From: Persicaria tinctoria | Taxonomy: Eukaryota; Streptophyta; Magnoliopsida; Caryophyllales; Polygonaceae | NCBI GenBank assembly: GCA_037127255.1 | Contig: JBANSL010000008.1 | Span: 4,240,896 to 4,304,895, forward strand | Length of the DNA: 64,000 nucleotides | Direction of reading: 5' to 3' | Shown: positions 51,238 through 63,391 of the stretch, one piece after another | Position numbering within the stretch: the first letter of the stretch is position 1 | Layout of the letters: each line of letters opens with the position of its first letter | Notes under the pieces: generated by a model | The model's input: only the letters and a program-made list of their open reading frames with translations | Databases searched by the model: none | Told to the model about the DNA's origin: nothing | Position numbers and translations under genes: made by a program

Positions 51238-51459
51238 CTCTCTCCGATCCAAAATATAAGTCGTTTGAATTTTCAACACGTATTTTAAGAAGCTAAAAAC
51301 TATATAAAATATCAACTTTTTTTACAACTTAATATTTATTGGTAATAAGTATTAAATTGTAAAAAAATAATAATAAAAAAATTAATATATCATATAGTTT
51401 TTAGCTCCTTAAAATACGTGTTAAAAAGTCAAACGACTTATATTTTGGATCGGAGGTAG
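51238..51459. mobile_element. Stowaway-like MITE
   Basis: CTCTCTCCGATCCAAAATAT and the inverse ATATTTTGGATCGGAGGTAG, flanked by TA. The inner arms AAAACTATATAAAATATCAA and ATATATCATATAGTTTTTAG fold back. Confidence 0.88.
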
Positions 51460-51639
51460 TATACCCTAGCTACAGTGTCGGATCTATATTAAGAAATTCA
51501 ATATAAACTCACTTATATGAGGGAGATAGTTTGTCTTTTAATCATTCAATGGGCCTAATTTGATGAATGTAGAGTGATGAAGTCCATTTTTTTAAGTAAC
51601 CAATAAATTGATGTACTACCGACATTCATGATTATCTTG

Positions 51640-52620
51640 CAAGATGATGTTCTGAAACTCATAACAACAGACACTCAAAATAAAATTATAATTTAACTGA
51701 GATTTAGCAATAAAGCCAGTTGCACCATTGTCCATTGGTCTCTCTATAGCAATGCTGAAATGTGACGCTCTCAAAATCTCTTCTTAATGAATGGATCTCT
51801 TGGACTATTTGAGCGACCTCCCACGGTACATTGTTCGCATGATTGATGACGTCGATGCTGATATATATATAGCACAATCACTTTCAACTACCACTCTTCG
51901 AATCCCCATCTTCACTGCCAGCAATGTTCTAAATATCGAGTATCGGGGTCGTATCGATTAGGAGTAAAAATGATATATCAGATATATATCGAGATATATC
52001 AGATTCTAAATATCGCTGATATATCGGCCGATATATCCAATATTTAGAACACGGACTGCCAGTTTTATGCCTGTATAAACAACAAAGGCTTATGCTAGAA
52101 TGACAGAACCCAACGTTACATTTATGTATCCGAATAACTTGACCTTCATTATTCTTTACAATATAACCAACATGTGGTTGGGAATTAATTTTCACCGAAG
52201 CATCTACATTGATCTTAATGACATTTATTGGAGGGTATTTCCAAATCATTTTATTCGGGAGGCCTAACACGTTTAGGTAATTTTGTTTTTACCTGCCCTT
52301 TTCTCCAACATGAGATATTATCAATAGCTTGAGTTAAAGCATAGATAATACCCGAATCAAAAGTATTGCGAAAAATAATTCTATTTCTGAGCTCCCAAAT
52401 TCAATGCCACAAATGACACAAGTCTGTAACATCTATATTAAGAGCCCCAATATTTAGAATATTTTTCGAGACATCACTTGTTAAATTTGGTATAGTAAAA
52501 CATTTTTTCAACTTAACACCCAGATTTTGAATAAGGAATCTTGTAATTTGACAATTAAACAATAAATGATTTGTATTTTCAATATCAGAATTACAAATAG
52601 AGCAATTGCTAGGAAGTAGG
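51640..52620 (-). pseudogene. L1-type LINE remnant: zinc-binding RT tail and RNase H
   Basis: Read on the minus strand, 52620 to about 52430 carries a broken zf-RVT module (SNCSICNSDIENTNHLLFNC pattern of C-C-H-C). Then comes a linker, and from about 52230 the start of a plant LINE-type RNase H (IKINVDASVKINSQPHVGYI, VKNNEGQVI). The RNase H part is split by a 133-bp MITE (51922-52054) and resumes with GIRRVVVESDCA and a degenerate SVTFQHCYRETNGQW. Several frame changes and at least one stop show it is dead. The reverse transcriptase itself is missing, so this is a 3'-end fragment or a gene-bordering remnant. Confidence 0.75.
51922..52054. mobile_element. hAT-like MITE with 8-bp TSD inside the LINE remnant
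   Basis: The ends CAATGTTCTAAATAT and ATATTTAGAACACGG are inverted (13 of 15). ACTGCCAG is repeated exactly on both sides (51914-51921 and 52055-52062). The interior is made of ATATATC/GATATAT repeats. The terminal word TGTTCTAAA is shared with the element at 55769-56304. Confidence 0.85.
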
Positions 52621-53197
52621 AACTCTATTTATATATCTAATAACACAATTCACCTTTTTGAGAATAGAACGAAAAGTTAAGAATAGAAAAAAAAGTTAAT
52701 AACTAATAACGTAATTTACCTTAAAAAAAATGTTAAAGATGTCAATAATTTTTTCATCCGTTTTCCTTAAAATTATTCAAAATTTTAAAAATTCCTAAAA
52801 TATAGAATTAAAGATAGTTTTTTTATTTCCTTCAGAAAACGAGATATTAAATCAAGATAATGTATTGTACGTGTTGCAGCTGGTAATGTAATTAACATTA
52901 TTTTATATTATTTTTTATTTTAGCAAAATTGGCCTCTACTTTCCGTACTGTACATTTTATACGCGTTACAAATACATGTAGCAAACTAGCACCTTCGATC
53001 AATTATCAATTTCTAAAACCCCCATGGCCCCATGTGCCTGCTTCTTCAAATATTCATATTTTCTCTATAAAATGTAAAATATACCCTCTAAATCATTTTT
53101 CAGAGTGGGCCTCTTAATATTAATTCATTCATTCATTCATTATCTGATTGGATATGTTAATGAAAAATAAAAATAAAAGTATACTACGTGTTTAGTA
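52621..53197. other. Intergenic DNA with ATTC repeat
   Basis: No gene seen. A short (ATTC)n run lies at about 53123-53140. Confidence 0.4.
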
Positions 53198-53368
53198 CTA
53201 CATCCGTCCAAAAATACACGAGTTTTACTATTCATGCACGTTTTTTTAAGAAGGTAAAACTATATAAAATATAAAAAATTAATAAAAAAGTTAATATTTT
53301 ATTAAGTTTTAGCTCCTAAAAAAACGTGCATGAATAGTAAAGACCCATGTATTTTTGGACGGAGGGAG
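53198..53368. mobile_element. Stowaway-like MITE
   Basis: CTACATCCGTCCAAAAATAC and the inverse ATTTTTGGACGGAGGGAG, flanked by TA. Core TTACTATTCATGCACG and its mirror CGTGCATGAATAGTAA. It is shorter than its relatives, about 171 bp. Confidence 0.88.
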
Positions 53369-53710
53369 TAACAAATAGTGAGTTCACCAAAAAAAAAAAA
53401 AAAAAAACAAATAGTGAGATATATATACTGTACCATTAACTAATGTGATAAGTCATATGATGGTGTATATATTAATCATTTGATGATGATTTGCTGTTGG
53501 AAAAATATAATCTTGACAGCATGTAAATGCAATAATACAAATAAATCATTAGGGTCTATTGAAATCTCTATAACGTAGTTTGTTGGAGTAAAGTAATTTG
53601 ATTAAACTTAGATATTTTTTTCCACTTCATTAAAATTCTCAAGTTTTAAATTTTTTTTTTTAAAATTATAAAAATTATTTTAACTGTGTATTATAGAGAA
53701 TGCAAATCCA

Positions 53711-54090
53711 ATTTTTTTTTTGTTTTTTTGTGAGCAAAAACAAAGCATTTGTATTACCTCATATCATCTGCTAACAAATAGTCTTGAGTTCAAATGGGAG
53801 CATATCATTGGTCGACATAGCAACAATACTACCAGGCCTAATTTTAGCTAAGAAATCAGCCACCCGGTTGGCTTGTCTTCTAATAAGACTCCAACTGAAC
53901 TCCGCAAACATCGTCGTCAGCTTGATAATCTTCCGCAGCTGATCCCCCAGCTCCTCTCTTGGAATCAATTGCCGAATGGAGGGAGTATATGTGATTGAAT
54001 TATCTTCATTTTTTTTTATATTAAGGTAAAGATTCGAAATACCCGATATCGAAGGGTAGAAACAAACAACAGACGGGTTAATCGTCACGA
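53711..54090 (-). pseudogene. LINE-type RNase H 3' remnant with A-rich tail
   Basis: On the minus strand the frame contains RKIIKLTTMFAEFSWSLIRR then QANRVADFLAKI, the C-terminal RNase H signature (R-x-x-N-x-x-AD-x-LA), and ends MLPFELKTIC with a stop at 53771. It is followed by an A-rich tail (complement of the T run at about 53711-53730), as expected for a LINE 3' end. A solitary Stowaway-like end (CCGAATGGAGGGAGTA) lies at about 53972-53987, upstream of the RNase H part. A second T run at about 54010-54020 may mark another retroelement tail. Confidence 0.65.
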
Positions 54091-54744
54091 AACTAATAAG
54101 CTACAACAACATAAATATCCTAGCCCAAAGCAAAGAACTGACAGACAAACGAGGAAGCTAAGGGAGATTCCGATCGAGATGAAACTATAAACAGCAAGAA
54201 TAGCGCCGAATCTCTTATAAATTTACTTGATTTTATAAACTTGATGTGAAGTGTACAACTTTTTGTGAAAACTTTTTTTTTTCTTTTTTCTTGTGAAAAA
54301 CACCCTTATCAATTACTCCGGTTATACTTGATTTTGTAATTTTAATTAATTATTATACAATTTTACTATATATATTACAAATATCTATAAGAATTGAATT
54401 AATGTGACAATAAAATAAAAATAAAGAATATATAAACATCCAACATGAAGCATGGATAGAGAGGAGGGTATTTAACTGGTGTTACATCAATTATGTGTAA
54501 TGTACGTTGTTGATAAGTATGTATCCAACCCCCCTAACTTCCATATACCGACACTAATTAAATTAAGTCCCACTCCACTAGCATCACATGTGCTTCCTAT
54601 AAACTTGGTTTCCTATTTATTAAAATGACTTATAATTAATTAACTTGCACAGTTGCACTAATATATATTTTCTGTAATTTGCATAAACTTATTTTTTCTA
54701 ACATATGGATTATGTAATCAACCTAGGAGTTATAAAGCGTGCAT
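54091..54744. other. Intergenic DNA
   Basis: The part to about 54200 resembles sequence at 54780-54950 (AGGTAAA-ATTC, GACGG-TTAATCGTCA-type words) and may be a related retroelement 3' end. Otherwise nothing is recognised. Confidence 0.35.
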
Positions 54745-55290
54745 TTTTTTTTTTTAGGTAAAAATTCAAGTTCAGACAGGCCTGAAACTCGATAGGCCGA
54801 CGAATCGGCAGACGGACTAACCGTCAACGTACAACAAACAACATAATATACACACAAAAATCACAGATGAAAGAACCAACCCTAAGAACCCATATAAGCC
54901 GTCAGCCAGCGGAGAAGTCGAGGGAGATCCAAGGCGAGAAACGAATGCCGAGAACACGGGAGAGCGCGTCGACTCACACGGCGTCTCGAGTCTCGACGCC
55001 GAGAAGGCGGAGAATAGTAACCCACCACCAGAAAGGGCGAAACCTGAGGAAGTGCGGATCACCGACGTTGCCCCCACCTAGATGAGGGATCTTCGAAGAC
55101 CACGAACACCGCCACGATCATCTCGATCATACAGGAAGCCCGATACTGCAACCCAACTCGGAACTAAACGTATCCACGCCAAAGCTGCGACCCGACGCCA
55201 AAAGAGGGAACAAATACAGGCCAGAAAGGGAAGAACTAACCATCCGAAGAAAAAAGTGTGCAAACTCCCGGAACAAACTAGAAGTCCGAG
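54745..55290 (-). mobile_element. Probable retroelement 3' end, minus strand
   Basis: A T run at about 54745-54757 reads as a poly-A tail on the minus strand after TTCAGGCCTGTCTGAACTTG. The 500 bp upstream are markedly GC-richer than the neighbourhood and open on both strands, but no reverse transcriptase or RNase H motif is readable. Direction and class are inferred from the tail and from similarity to 54020-54200. Confidence 0.4.
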
Positions 55291-55768
55291 ATAAAATTAT
55301 TTAACCTACAATACCAATTATTTCGCAGATCCTTTCGGGATTTAAATAAGGTCCTTTCGGTATTTAAAACCAGCTTTTATATTTATAAAAATATATAAAT
55401 AAAAAACTGATTTTTTTTTTTAATCCTTGTGCTTGGCGTGCAAGGCATGTTGTTATCCGTGGCGGAAACTGCATGAATATATATTGTCATGTTTTTTTTT
55501 TTCTTACCATTTTATTTTATTTTATTTTATCTCAGGTTTACAAATGTTTTTTTAAATACCAGAGAAAAGTCTAAATTTATGGTTTAAAATTGCCATTTAT
55601 TTGTGAAATTTCAAAAAATCTTGGTCGAGTCATATGAAAATAGGACTTGTGTCGGGTTTATCTTGTTTTTTGTTATAGTAAGGTCAGGATATATCCACCA
55701 TTCTAACACAAAAGCTTAATCTATTATGTAGGAGCTTCTCCATTCCTTATATTTTGTATGGTTATACC
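55291..55768. other. Intergenic DNA
   Basis: Nothing recognised apart from short (TTTTA)n runs near 55512-55530. Confidence 0.4.
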
Positions 55769-56304
55769 CAGTGTTCTAAAAATCGCGCCTAGGCGCTAGG
55801 CGGGACGGGACCTAGGAATTTTTAAGCCTAGGCGGACCTCTAGGCGGAAATTCGTCCAGGAACCGCCTAGGCGCCGCCTAGGCACCGCCTGGTCCCGCAT
55901 AGGCGCCGACTGGGTCCGACTAGTCCCGCCTAGGCACCGCCTAGTCCAACGATTATTCAATTTGCGCTTCTAAGCATATGATTAGTTGACTTAGGTTTTT
56001 TTTATCCCCCATGTCGGGATGCATTTGCTTTTCAATCGAACTTATAGTTTTTTATTTTAGGAGGTTTAGAATTGTTAGTCAAACATGTACTTTTGCATTT
56101 ATTTACTTTAGTGTTAGTTAACTACTAAAAATTTGGGTTTATGAATGATATTATGGATTATTATTACATTATATGAATTATTGACAAGTGTTATTCGTCA
56201 AAATATAAGGAAATAATCAAGTTTGTTCTAAGTCCGTCTAGGCACCCGCCTAACCGCCTAGACGCTAGGCGGCCACCCACCGCCTAACGCCTTTTAGAAC
56301 ATTG
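55769..56304. mobile_element. hAT-like MITE with 8-bp TSD and GCCTAGGCG repeats
   Basis: The ends CAGTGTTCTAAAA and TTTTAGAACATTG are inverted (12 of 13). GTTATACC flanks both sides exactly (55761-55768 and 56305-56312). The left 150 bp contain many CGCCTAGGCG-type words, and the right end carries the inverse set. The centre is AT-rich and non-coding. Elements of this style are widespread in plants. Confidence 0.9.
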
Positions 56305-56312
56305 GTTATACC

Positions 56313-59049
56313 ACCCACAATCAACGTGGGTCGTGGGATCACTATCTTTTTATCCCAGCATTAATATGGAGAAAATTGAAGGGATCTAATTTTTACGACG
56401 AGGAACCCACACTAGGTGGTAAACCCCGAGCACGTGACCCAGTTGACAGGAGCCACATACTAGGTAAATCGGTTTGCGCCGACCGACTCGACCCACTAGT
56501 ATGGATTTTCAGCCTGAAAAAGGGGTGGAGACAGAGATTGAATATGAGACCTCCTTACCACCCTTCTTATTCCATACCACGAGGTCACCCCGCGGACTGG
56601 GACAAGGTATTGGTTTTCTTAGTTTGGGGCCTTCTGGGATTTTTTTTTTATGGACAAGTTTTTTAGTTTACAAGAAGAAGCTAATTTAATTAAGACATGC
56701 ACCTACAATTAGGAATTATGAGAGATGCACAAAAACAGTTAAGCTGAGAAGCGATATTGTAAAGTTAACATGGCTAGTTCCCTTTACATGTTGTCACTTC
56801 ACCTAATTATATTTATTATTGGACTCATTATTGGTGGGTTAAATTAATAAAAATGCGGAGTAGCTATTTAAATATCCAAAGCACATGGAATGTACAAGTC
56901 ATTTGTACTTGCTAGTATTCAAAAAGTTAAAAACTTTGGGGGGGAAAAGAACAATTAAGTTGAAACTAGGGGTCATATACAAACAAAATTTTACTATTTA
57001 TGATCGACATTTTGGCCTTTTCGTTATTTTTGTCACCGTCATCGCTGGGTAGACAAGCTGATCCAAACTCGTCGGATCCAAATCCGCACTTGATTCGTCG
57101 GGTTTAGCTTGAACCCGCAAAAAAAGGGTTAAAATGTTAAATAAATATTTAATCCAAATTTACTAAAATTTGAAAAATTAATGTAGTAATAATTTAATTA
57201 GTCTCGTCAAATCCGCAAAAGGGTTGAAATTTTTTATCCTTTTGAATGCCAATTTCCAGGTAAAAACTAGGCCCATTTTCGATTTGGGCTAGGCCCATTT
57301 TCAATTTGGGCTATACGCTTTTTAGGGGTATGGCCTGCTAGCATAAATGTCTTTTTTTGGTGGGGTTAAATGTCATTATAACATTCAACTCCTCGATAAT
57401 TTGGTTAATGGTGGATAACTTAAAATCCTCTACAGGTTGTTCCATCAATTCTTATTTCTTAGTCATTGTCACAATGGGACTTCGAATCATACCAAAACGA
57501 GTTGTTCGGGTTCGTTTGGCGTAATGTGCTGGTCGATCACCTGTTATAAGGAATTGAAAAAAACTTATAATGAGAATGTATGTTACTAAAGAGTTTATAA
57601 TGTAATAAATGTATTATAATGGTGTTCAAGTCTTAATCTAACTGATAGGGCTATATTACCATCTTCTTCAGAAGGTGAAATCTGAACATTACAGTTTACC
57701 TACAAGTTATAAACAACTAAGCAAAGCTAGCTAGCTTCTTCTACAAAAATCATGGAAGCCTTTATTCTAAAGACAAGATGTAACATCAACTCAACACACC
57801 ATGAAAACCAAACCAAGAAAACAAAAGGAGGGTATTGAAAAAAAACCTCAAATGGTGGTAACTATGTACCAAAAACTTATTAAATTAGGTTTGATGTACA
57901 TTGCTGTGTGGAATCATGCATACTGTCAGATCACCTCTGCTGATGGCGGAGCTATCGTGTTAGACTCCACGAGTATCGACCATAGAACATGGACATCATC
58001 GTATTGGCACGACTTCACATCCTCGTACAGAATGTATATCCCCCTTCCTGTTCAAATGCAACGAATATGATAACTGACAACCTAATACTTGATGACATTG
58101 TAAAAATTGCAAAGGATGTGAATAGATAGATGCATGAGAGACATACTCTTGTTGTGGGTCGAGTGGGCGCGGAGCCAGAGCTTCTTTAAGGGAGAGAAGA
58201 GGGACTGAAGCCACCCCATGTGTGAGCAAGTGGGGTGTGGCTTATGTTAGGGAGGAGAAATAGGGAGACTTAAAAGAGAGAAGAAAAAACTAAGGTGTGA
58301 GGGTTTGCTTAGACAAGGGTAAAGTGCATTTTCCAAGTGATCCCTTGCAGAACAATATATCATACAAACAAAGTAACCCACATTGATTTTGGTCTTGGTG
58401 GAGAGTCTCTTTCACCTCCCATGGTTTATAGTTATACCTTGTGAAAGAAGAGGTTTTTAAGCCTCTTGATCCCTCTCATTTGGCGCTTTCGAAAGGCTCT
58501 AAGGCGAAAGAAGGAAGAGAGTAAAGGTAAAACTTGCTTAATTTGGCCTTATTTTGTATACATCACTTGGGTTTCAAGCCACATTGCTACAAAGAAATAG
58601 CACTATAGAGCACTTTTTGGGTCCATGCTTCCACTTGTTTTGGAAGTAAATCAAGTGCACAATGTAATGCGTCTTCTCCAAGATTGTTGTTATTCATACT
58701 ACTACTTGATTATATAGCCTTGACACTCCAAAATACTATCTGATGCGACGTTCGTGGATAGATCTTTGATCTAACTATATAGCTTAACTTTTGTTTTCCC
58801 CTCTGATTCCTTGACCTAGTGTGACGGGGATGCTGAGCTTGTTCCTAAGCTCGGTGATCCCCGTTGATCAAACATAGAACAAAATTAATGTTTGGGTGTA
58901 CAAGTCTATTTCTATATGACAACACTTTAGTGTATTAGTGTTGCTTAGCTTGAAATTTTAGTGTAAAAATAGGTTTGGAAGGGGTGTGGTAGAACATCAC
59001 TTAGCCTCAGTATATATGGTAGGTAAGGTATGAAAGATTTTTTGATAAT
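56313..59049. other. Intergenic DNA, no firm gene
   Basis: A tRNA-like, SINE-type B-box may lie near 56535-56550 but is weak. A direct repeat of AGGCCCATTTTCGATTTGGG occurs at about 57268-57313. An open frame at 57801-58070 (+) has no family resemblance. A strong imperfect hairpin is at 58824-58864. Confidence 0.4.
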
Positions 59050-59102
59050 TGGGCCAGATCTAGATTAGGCCCATTACAGAGCAGGCCCATTTAATTTGGG
59101 CC
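59050..59102. promoter_or_regulatory. Cluster of four site II (TGGGCC) motifs
   Basis: TGGGCC or GGCCCA occurs at 59050-59055, 59068-59073, 59084-59089 and 59097-59102. Such clusters mark promoters of plant housekeeping genes. About 170 bp later an A-rich leader-like stretch ends GGAAAAG|GTAAAA, like a 5' exon with a donor. No coding sequence of a known family follows within 2 kb. Confidence 0.4.
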
Positions 59103-61058
59103 AGATTATTTAAAATAGCTTCTATTTCAACCCACCTTTTGAGATAATAGAAAGAAAGATCAAAGCACTCATATACAAACCAGTGGCCCTTTTTCTTGTT
59201 TTCAGGATTCAATTTCAAATCCCTAACTAGTGAAAGCCAAGAAGAAAAAAAAGATCTTCATAAAGGAAAAGGTAAAATAATATTCTTTAACCGTTGGGTG
59301 TGTGTTGAGTGTCAATGTATTGAGTGATTTTTTATACTGGATTCCTACTTTTCCTTTACATATCTTTTGCTCATACATAGCTTTCTACACTGCAACGGAA
59401 TGATTCAAAGCCAATCTCTCAATTCATGGCATAAAGTTGCCCTATTTCCAACTAGATCTAGGATCACACAATATGTACGTTTTCAAATTTGAGTTACATT
59501 TGTAGAGTTCCACTGTTTCGTAACGCCAAATTATGATCATTTTCGGTGTTTCAATTCTTAGAGATTTGAAACTGATTAGGAGTGATTAGGTTAGTGGGTT
59601 AGTTAGTTATTTAGGTAAACCAACCAATATAAAAACTAAAAAGTGGTGAATGAGGAATATATAGGTTTGGGGTTGGGGATATTGGAATTAACCATTTGAC
59701 CATCCCCACCTAATGTATTGAAAAAGTGGTACAAGGATCAGTCATTATTGAGGTGATTTTCTCCTTGGCAGATGATGTTTGAATCTTGTAGGATGGAAAG
59801 TTAGTGCAAAATATACATTTGGTTCTATGTATTGTAATAGATATGAAGATTCAAATATGATAGTGACATACACTTTCTATTGTACCAAGGATGGATTTGG
59901 GATCATACCGGTTAGCATTCAAGTGGGTGCTATGCGATAATAGACTAACACACAAGTTGTCAAGTAGGCAAGTAAAGCTGAGAAACGGTACAAAAGAAGA
60001 AATCTAATCAAATTAGGAAACAAAAGAGAGGATAGGGTGTCTTTTAATTGATGTATTCATTCATATGAACAGAGTTGTACACTAATGACCAAAAAGGTAG
60101 AATGATCACCATTCACCAACAAGGTGATGAGAAAACACAAAAGAGGTGAGGCGTTTGGGTGTAGTTTGTGTCACTAAAGTAGTCCAATCTGATATGATCT
60201 CTTGCTGCAAAAAGCTTACCTTAAGTACTGCCCACCTCCCATTCAAGTTTTGCCTACTCATATCATATCATTTCATCACAACAAAAATTAGCTATTGGTA
60301 TGAGTTTTGCTATTGCTAGCTTCTATCTTTTTCACTTTGGCTACTAACTCTACTCGTGCATCATTTGGGATACTTCCTTTAATCTAGCTAGGTATTGCAA
60401 TGAGTCTATATAGCTTGGTGATGTTACCGCCATTGATTTTGACAAAGCAATATATATAGATCTACTCAAAAACAATATAAACCCAATACATTCAAATCCA
60501 GCTTGTGAACCTTACTAAGGATATGACGATAGAACGATCACAATGAGCGGTGCTATATCCGAGTCGAGGACGAATGGAGTCGTATCCTTTATGTTCTTCA
60601 TTTTTATCCGTGCTCGTTATTTCTTAGTCTTCTTTATATTTCTCCTAATTATTTAGGCATCATTTAGGGTCTATATATGCTTGTTTTTTCAACCAGTTTT
60701 AAGTCACTAGAAACACTCTCTCGATCTAAATGAAAAGAATATTGTGTATACCTCGACTCTAAATATATACCTTATTTTTTTATTGTAGAGAAGAAGACAA
60801 ATTTATTTATCACCCATCCTAAACATACAAAGTTAGATTGAATGGGGCAACAATATTTTGTAGATGTGTATATAATCATAATGTTTATACGTAGAATCAA
60901 AGTTCCTACCAAATCTTAAAGAGGTGTTGATGTCATAAATGCCTTTCCAATGGTGCAGGACAAATTAAGGAAAACACAAGTATATGAATATAAACAACCA
61001 AAGCCATAGGACTTAATTATCTCAAGTCGCCACAAATCTGTCTCCAAGAAAACTCTTA
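59103..61058. other. Intergenic DNA, no firm gene
   Basis: A 30-codon frame begins near 59399 (MIQSQSLNSWHKVALFPTRS) in a possible second exon, but nothing identifiable follows. The remainder shows no gene or bounded element. Confidence 0.35.
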
Positions 61059-61295
61059 CTCCCTCTGTTAATTAAAACTTGTCGTTTACTATTCATGCAC
61101 GCTTTTTTAAAACGATAAAAACTATATAAAATATTAACTTTTTTTTACATTTGTTTTTATAAATTCATACTTAATAGTAATAAGTATGATATTATTTAAA
61201 AAAATTGTTAAAAAAGTTAATATTTTATATAGTTTTTAACACCTAAAAATGCGTGCGTGAATAATAAAACGTCAAGTTTTAATTAACGGAGGGAG
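61059..61295. mobile_element. Stowaway MITE
   Basis: CTCCCTCTGTTAATTAAAAC and the inverse TTTTAATTAACGGAGGGAG, flanked by TA. It is nearly the same as the copy at 39670-39907 through the whole interior. Confidence 0.92.
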
Positions 61296-62030
61296 TATTA
61301 ATTTGGAATTACACAAAGAGACAAGTAACATATACGATATCATGTTTTGCATACTGTAGTAAGAAAGTGAATATTAATTATTTTTATTTATATATATTAC
61401 TAAATTAATTGTCTCAACCAGTAGTAAACTCCGCAACTAATATATATATATAGCATACAATAAAATACTATAAAACATTACATTACATTACTTAATTAAT
61501 ATATACAAATGGAAAAGTTGTTAATTAGTTGCGCAGCTTTTGTTAAAGCTTATATATAGACATATATGCAGTTAATTATTACATGTTTTGAATTTAAACA
61601 AAGTTGACTATATAATATGATTAACAAAATATAAAAGTTGACCATATGATATGATTAATGACCCATCAAGGGTGCATGGTATGCATTACATGGGTCCATA
61701 TGATGATAGATCATATATGATGATATCCAGGCATATATGATGGTAAATGGGTAGTGGGTAATAGGGCATGGTATGAAATGGGGTCTATTTATATGATTAT
61801 AAGTCTTAGCAGCCAAACATAGTCTTATGGGTTAATTTCAAAATTTGAAATTAAAGAGTGCCCTTCAAAGTTTGGTAGGTGATGTGTTAGTTTTAAGACA
61901 CAACTTTAGGTTCAATTTGATCCACACCCAATATTTTTTTAAGGTTATAAATTGTCAAATGGGGCCATGTAGGTTTCATACACACTCTTGTGGTTTTATA
62001 CATGATGGTGCATGTGTGCATAGTATAATA
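61296..62030. other. AT-rich intergenic DNA
   Basis: No gene or bounded element recognised. Confidence 0.4.
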
Positions 62031-62292
62031 CTACCTCCGTTCAGCAAAATTTGTCATTTTAACTCTCCACACAACTTTTAATAAAACTAATAATTACACT
62101 TCTTTTTTACTAATTTACCCTCAAATCCTCAATTATTACTCTACTTTTTACTTTATCAAAAACTACAACTCACAACACATTAATCAAATCAAGGGCATTT
62201 TAGTAAAGTAGAAACAAAAATACCTAAAATGACAAATTTTTTCCGAACAAAAACAAAACTCTAAAACGACAAGTTTTACCGAACGGAGGGAG
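62031..62292. mobile_element. Stowaway-like MITE, second subfamily
   Basis: CTACCTCCGTTCAGCAAAAT and the inverse TTTTACCGAACGGAGGGAG, flanked by TA. The interior lacks the ACTATTCATGCACG core of the other copies, so it belongs to a different subfamily. Confidence 0.85.
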
Positions 62293-63192
62293 TATACAAC
62301 AATGTGTATGCATTGAAGACATGTTCAAATAATAACTAATTACATACGTTGAATATAATTAAAATACACATTTTAGAGTGTCATTATATTTTTATGTACT
62401 AGTTGATAGTGGGGTCGATTTAATTCAGACAAAAAGATTGGACCTTTGCAAAATTTACACAACTTTATTATTTCTTGAAGAGACAAAAAGACATGGATTG
62501 AAGGGGTATAATATAGAACCTTAAGAGTTTTGAATAATTTCAATTATAAAATGTGTGTATAGAGTTGAAAATACGCATCGAATGATAGACGAAGAGTGAG
62601 TACGTGGTGACAAAAAAATGATGTAAAATATAACATGTCTTACCCATATCCGTTTGATGATCGATCTTTCGATTTATCAAACAATAGTTTATTTGATATT
62701 TCAAAATCTTATATGTTTAAAAAAAAAAAAGGAGGGTAAAAGCATTACGAAAAACCCCTTAAGTTTATTTCATTGCTAGTTAGATTTTACTCCTTATTGA
62801 ACAATATAAACACGAAATATGGATCCAAGTGGCAAAAAGAAAATTACTCCGTATTGAAGCATATATATATAGTTAGTTCTCTAGTTGACACATCAGTACA
62901 ACAAAAAAAGGGATTATTTAATACTTTATAATTTATATGAGTATATATATTTATATGTTTAATTTGACTTTTATGGAATCCATCTATTTTTTAATTACTT
63001 TTCTCCACAGGAGAATCTCTTTCATATTTGAATGGCGACAACCGAAACAAAGATTTCACTAAATACACACTAATAAATTACTAGTTTAATCATCACGAGA
63101 AAGCGTTTTGTGACTTTTTGCTATTTGTAAAACGTCCTTATATATATATATGCCAATATTTTGACAAGAAAAAAATCAAGCCCATAATACCG

Positions 63193-63195
<3 letters not shown>
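62293..63195. other. AT-rich intergenic DNA
   Basis: No gene or bounded element recognised. Confidence 0.4.

Positions 63196-63271
<76 letters not shown>
63196..63271. repeat. AT dinucleotide microsatellite
   Basis: 38 uninterrupted AT units. The length is likely to vary between individuals and could be mis-assembled. Confidence 0.95.
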
Positions 63272-63276
<5 letters not shown>

Positions 63277-63391
63277 AATATATTTCTCGAATGTACAATT
63301 AAAGATCTCAATTTTGAAACTTATACCAAAATACATTTCATTAAAATCAATGAAGAGATGTTAGATACCTTTAGGCTTTAGTAGATCTATA

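Noticed and set aside
54817..55263. Hydrophobic minus-strand frames that might be small membrane proteins
   Set aside because: They lie in a GC-rich retroelement-like block ending in an A-rich tail, and both strands are equally open.
57801..58070. 89-codon frame on the + strand
   Set aside because: No family resemblance, no promoter or splice context, and AT-rich composition like the surroundings.
63118..63381. Open frames of repeated Tyr-Ile across the AT microsatellite
   Set aside because: They are a direct product of the dinucleotide repeat.
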